DNA from: an uncultured Actinomyces sp. | GTDB taxonomy: Bacteria > Actinomycetota > Actinomycetes > Actinomycetales > Actinomycetaceae | Assembly (NCBI GenBank): GCA_945949035.1 | Contig: CAMFDH010000082.1 | Span: forward strand, 1 to 6,191 | Length of the DNA stretch: 6,191 nucleotides | Direction: 5' to 3' | Shown here: positions 6,044 through 6,191 of the stretch, one piece after another | Position numbering within the stretch: the first letter of the stretch is position 1 | Layout of the letters: every line of letters starts with the position of its first letter | Program-made: the position numbers and the translations under genes | Notes under the pieces: generated by a model | Seen by the model: only the letters and a program-made list of their open reading frames with translations | Told to the model about the DNA's origin: nothing | Database searches by the model: none

Positions 6044-6059
6044 GCACTAGATGTTGTGG
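6044..6059. promoter_or_regulatory. NrdR box, distal copy
   Basis: CCACAACATCTAGTGC on the minus strand shares 13 of 16 positions with the proximal box. The two boxes start 32 bp apart with a 16-bp spacer, about three helical turns, so both face the same side of the DNA. That tandem in-phase layout is the known hallmark of NrdR operators and makes a chance match unlikely. Confidence 0.75.
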
Positions 6060-6191
6060 ACCTTGGTGAAATAGCTACACCATGATTCCAGACCGCTCTA
6101 GGACTTTGGTCCAGCGAGGTTTGGGGAAGAAATCACCGGTTCAGCAGAGGAAAGATGGCCCACCCCCAGCACACTGAGTGCCGCAGTCGCA
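6060..6191. other. Non-coding stretch upstream of the NrdR boxes; no gene seen
   Basis: Together with the operator region this completes roughly 300 bp without a gene. It holds only small structures: TGGTG/CACCA arms at 6064-6068 and 6078-6082, GGAC/GTCC around a TTTG loop at 6101-6112, and a near-direct repeat of GGACYTTGGT (6058-6067 and 6101-6110). None is a recognisable regulatory site. The next gene presumably lies beyond the right edge; I see no RNA gene. Confidence 0.5.

Noticed and set aside
6064..6112. Small inverted repeats and a near-direct GGACYTTGGT repeat as a further operator
   Set aside because: Arms are only 4-5 bp and the repeats 43 bp apart do not match a known regulator; such matches are expected by chance in this length.
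6082..6177. 31-codon plus-strand open frame beginning ATG ATT CCA
   Set aside because: No Shine-Dalgarno, basic and proline-rich composition without any known small-protein pattern, and located in an intergenic region.
1..6191. Mobile element, CRISPR array, tRNA or rRNA
   Set aside because: I saw no transposase or integrase motifs, no regularly spaced direct repeats, and no tRNA or rRNA-like segments on either strand.

Overview
The window looks like chromosomal DNA from a moderately high-GC Gram-positive actinobacterium that can grow without oxygen. I would guess an Actinomycetaceae-like organism, but that is inference. The evidence is high-GC codon use, GTG/TTG starts, an actinobacterial-type SLC23 (NCS2) uracil permease, a small variant-leucine-rich-repeat membrane protein typical of actinomycetes, and an oxygen-sensitive class III ribonucleotide reductase with its activase.

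Layout from left to right. Positions 1-1385 (minus) hold a uracil/xanthine-type permease whose extreme C-terminus is cut off by the window edge. A divergent intergenic region of about 180 bp follows. Positions 1567-2556 (plus) encode a single-pass membrane protein with a cytoplasmic LRV-type region and a six-cysteine extracellular domain. It converges, with only 4 bp between stop codons, on a minus-strand gene (2561-3298) for a class I glutamine amidotransferase-like protein that has lost its catalytic residues. Upstream of that on the same strand is the nrdD-nrdG pair: nrdD (4077-5888) is the anaerobic ribonucleoside-triphosphate reductase and nrdG (3367-4080) its radical-SAM activase, joined by a TTGA stop/start overlap. 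The right end (5889-6191) is a regulatory region with two tandem NrdR-box-like palindromes 32 bp apart, placed over a plausible promoter for nrdDG.

Functionally, NrdG would install the glycyl radical on NrdD so that the cell can make dNTPs without oxygen, and NrdR would repress the operon when (d)ATP is plentiful. This NrdD has no N-terminal ATP-cone, so control of dNTP supply may lie mainly in transcription. The permease would bring in pyrimidine base. The amidotransferase-like protein may be the third gene of the nrdDG transcript or have its own leaderless promoter. I see no mobile element, CRISPR array, tRNA or rRNA here. The parts most worth a second look are the cysteine-free amidotransferase homologue, the tandem NrdR boxes, and the hairpin over the nrdD/nrdG junction.
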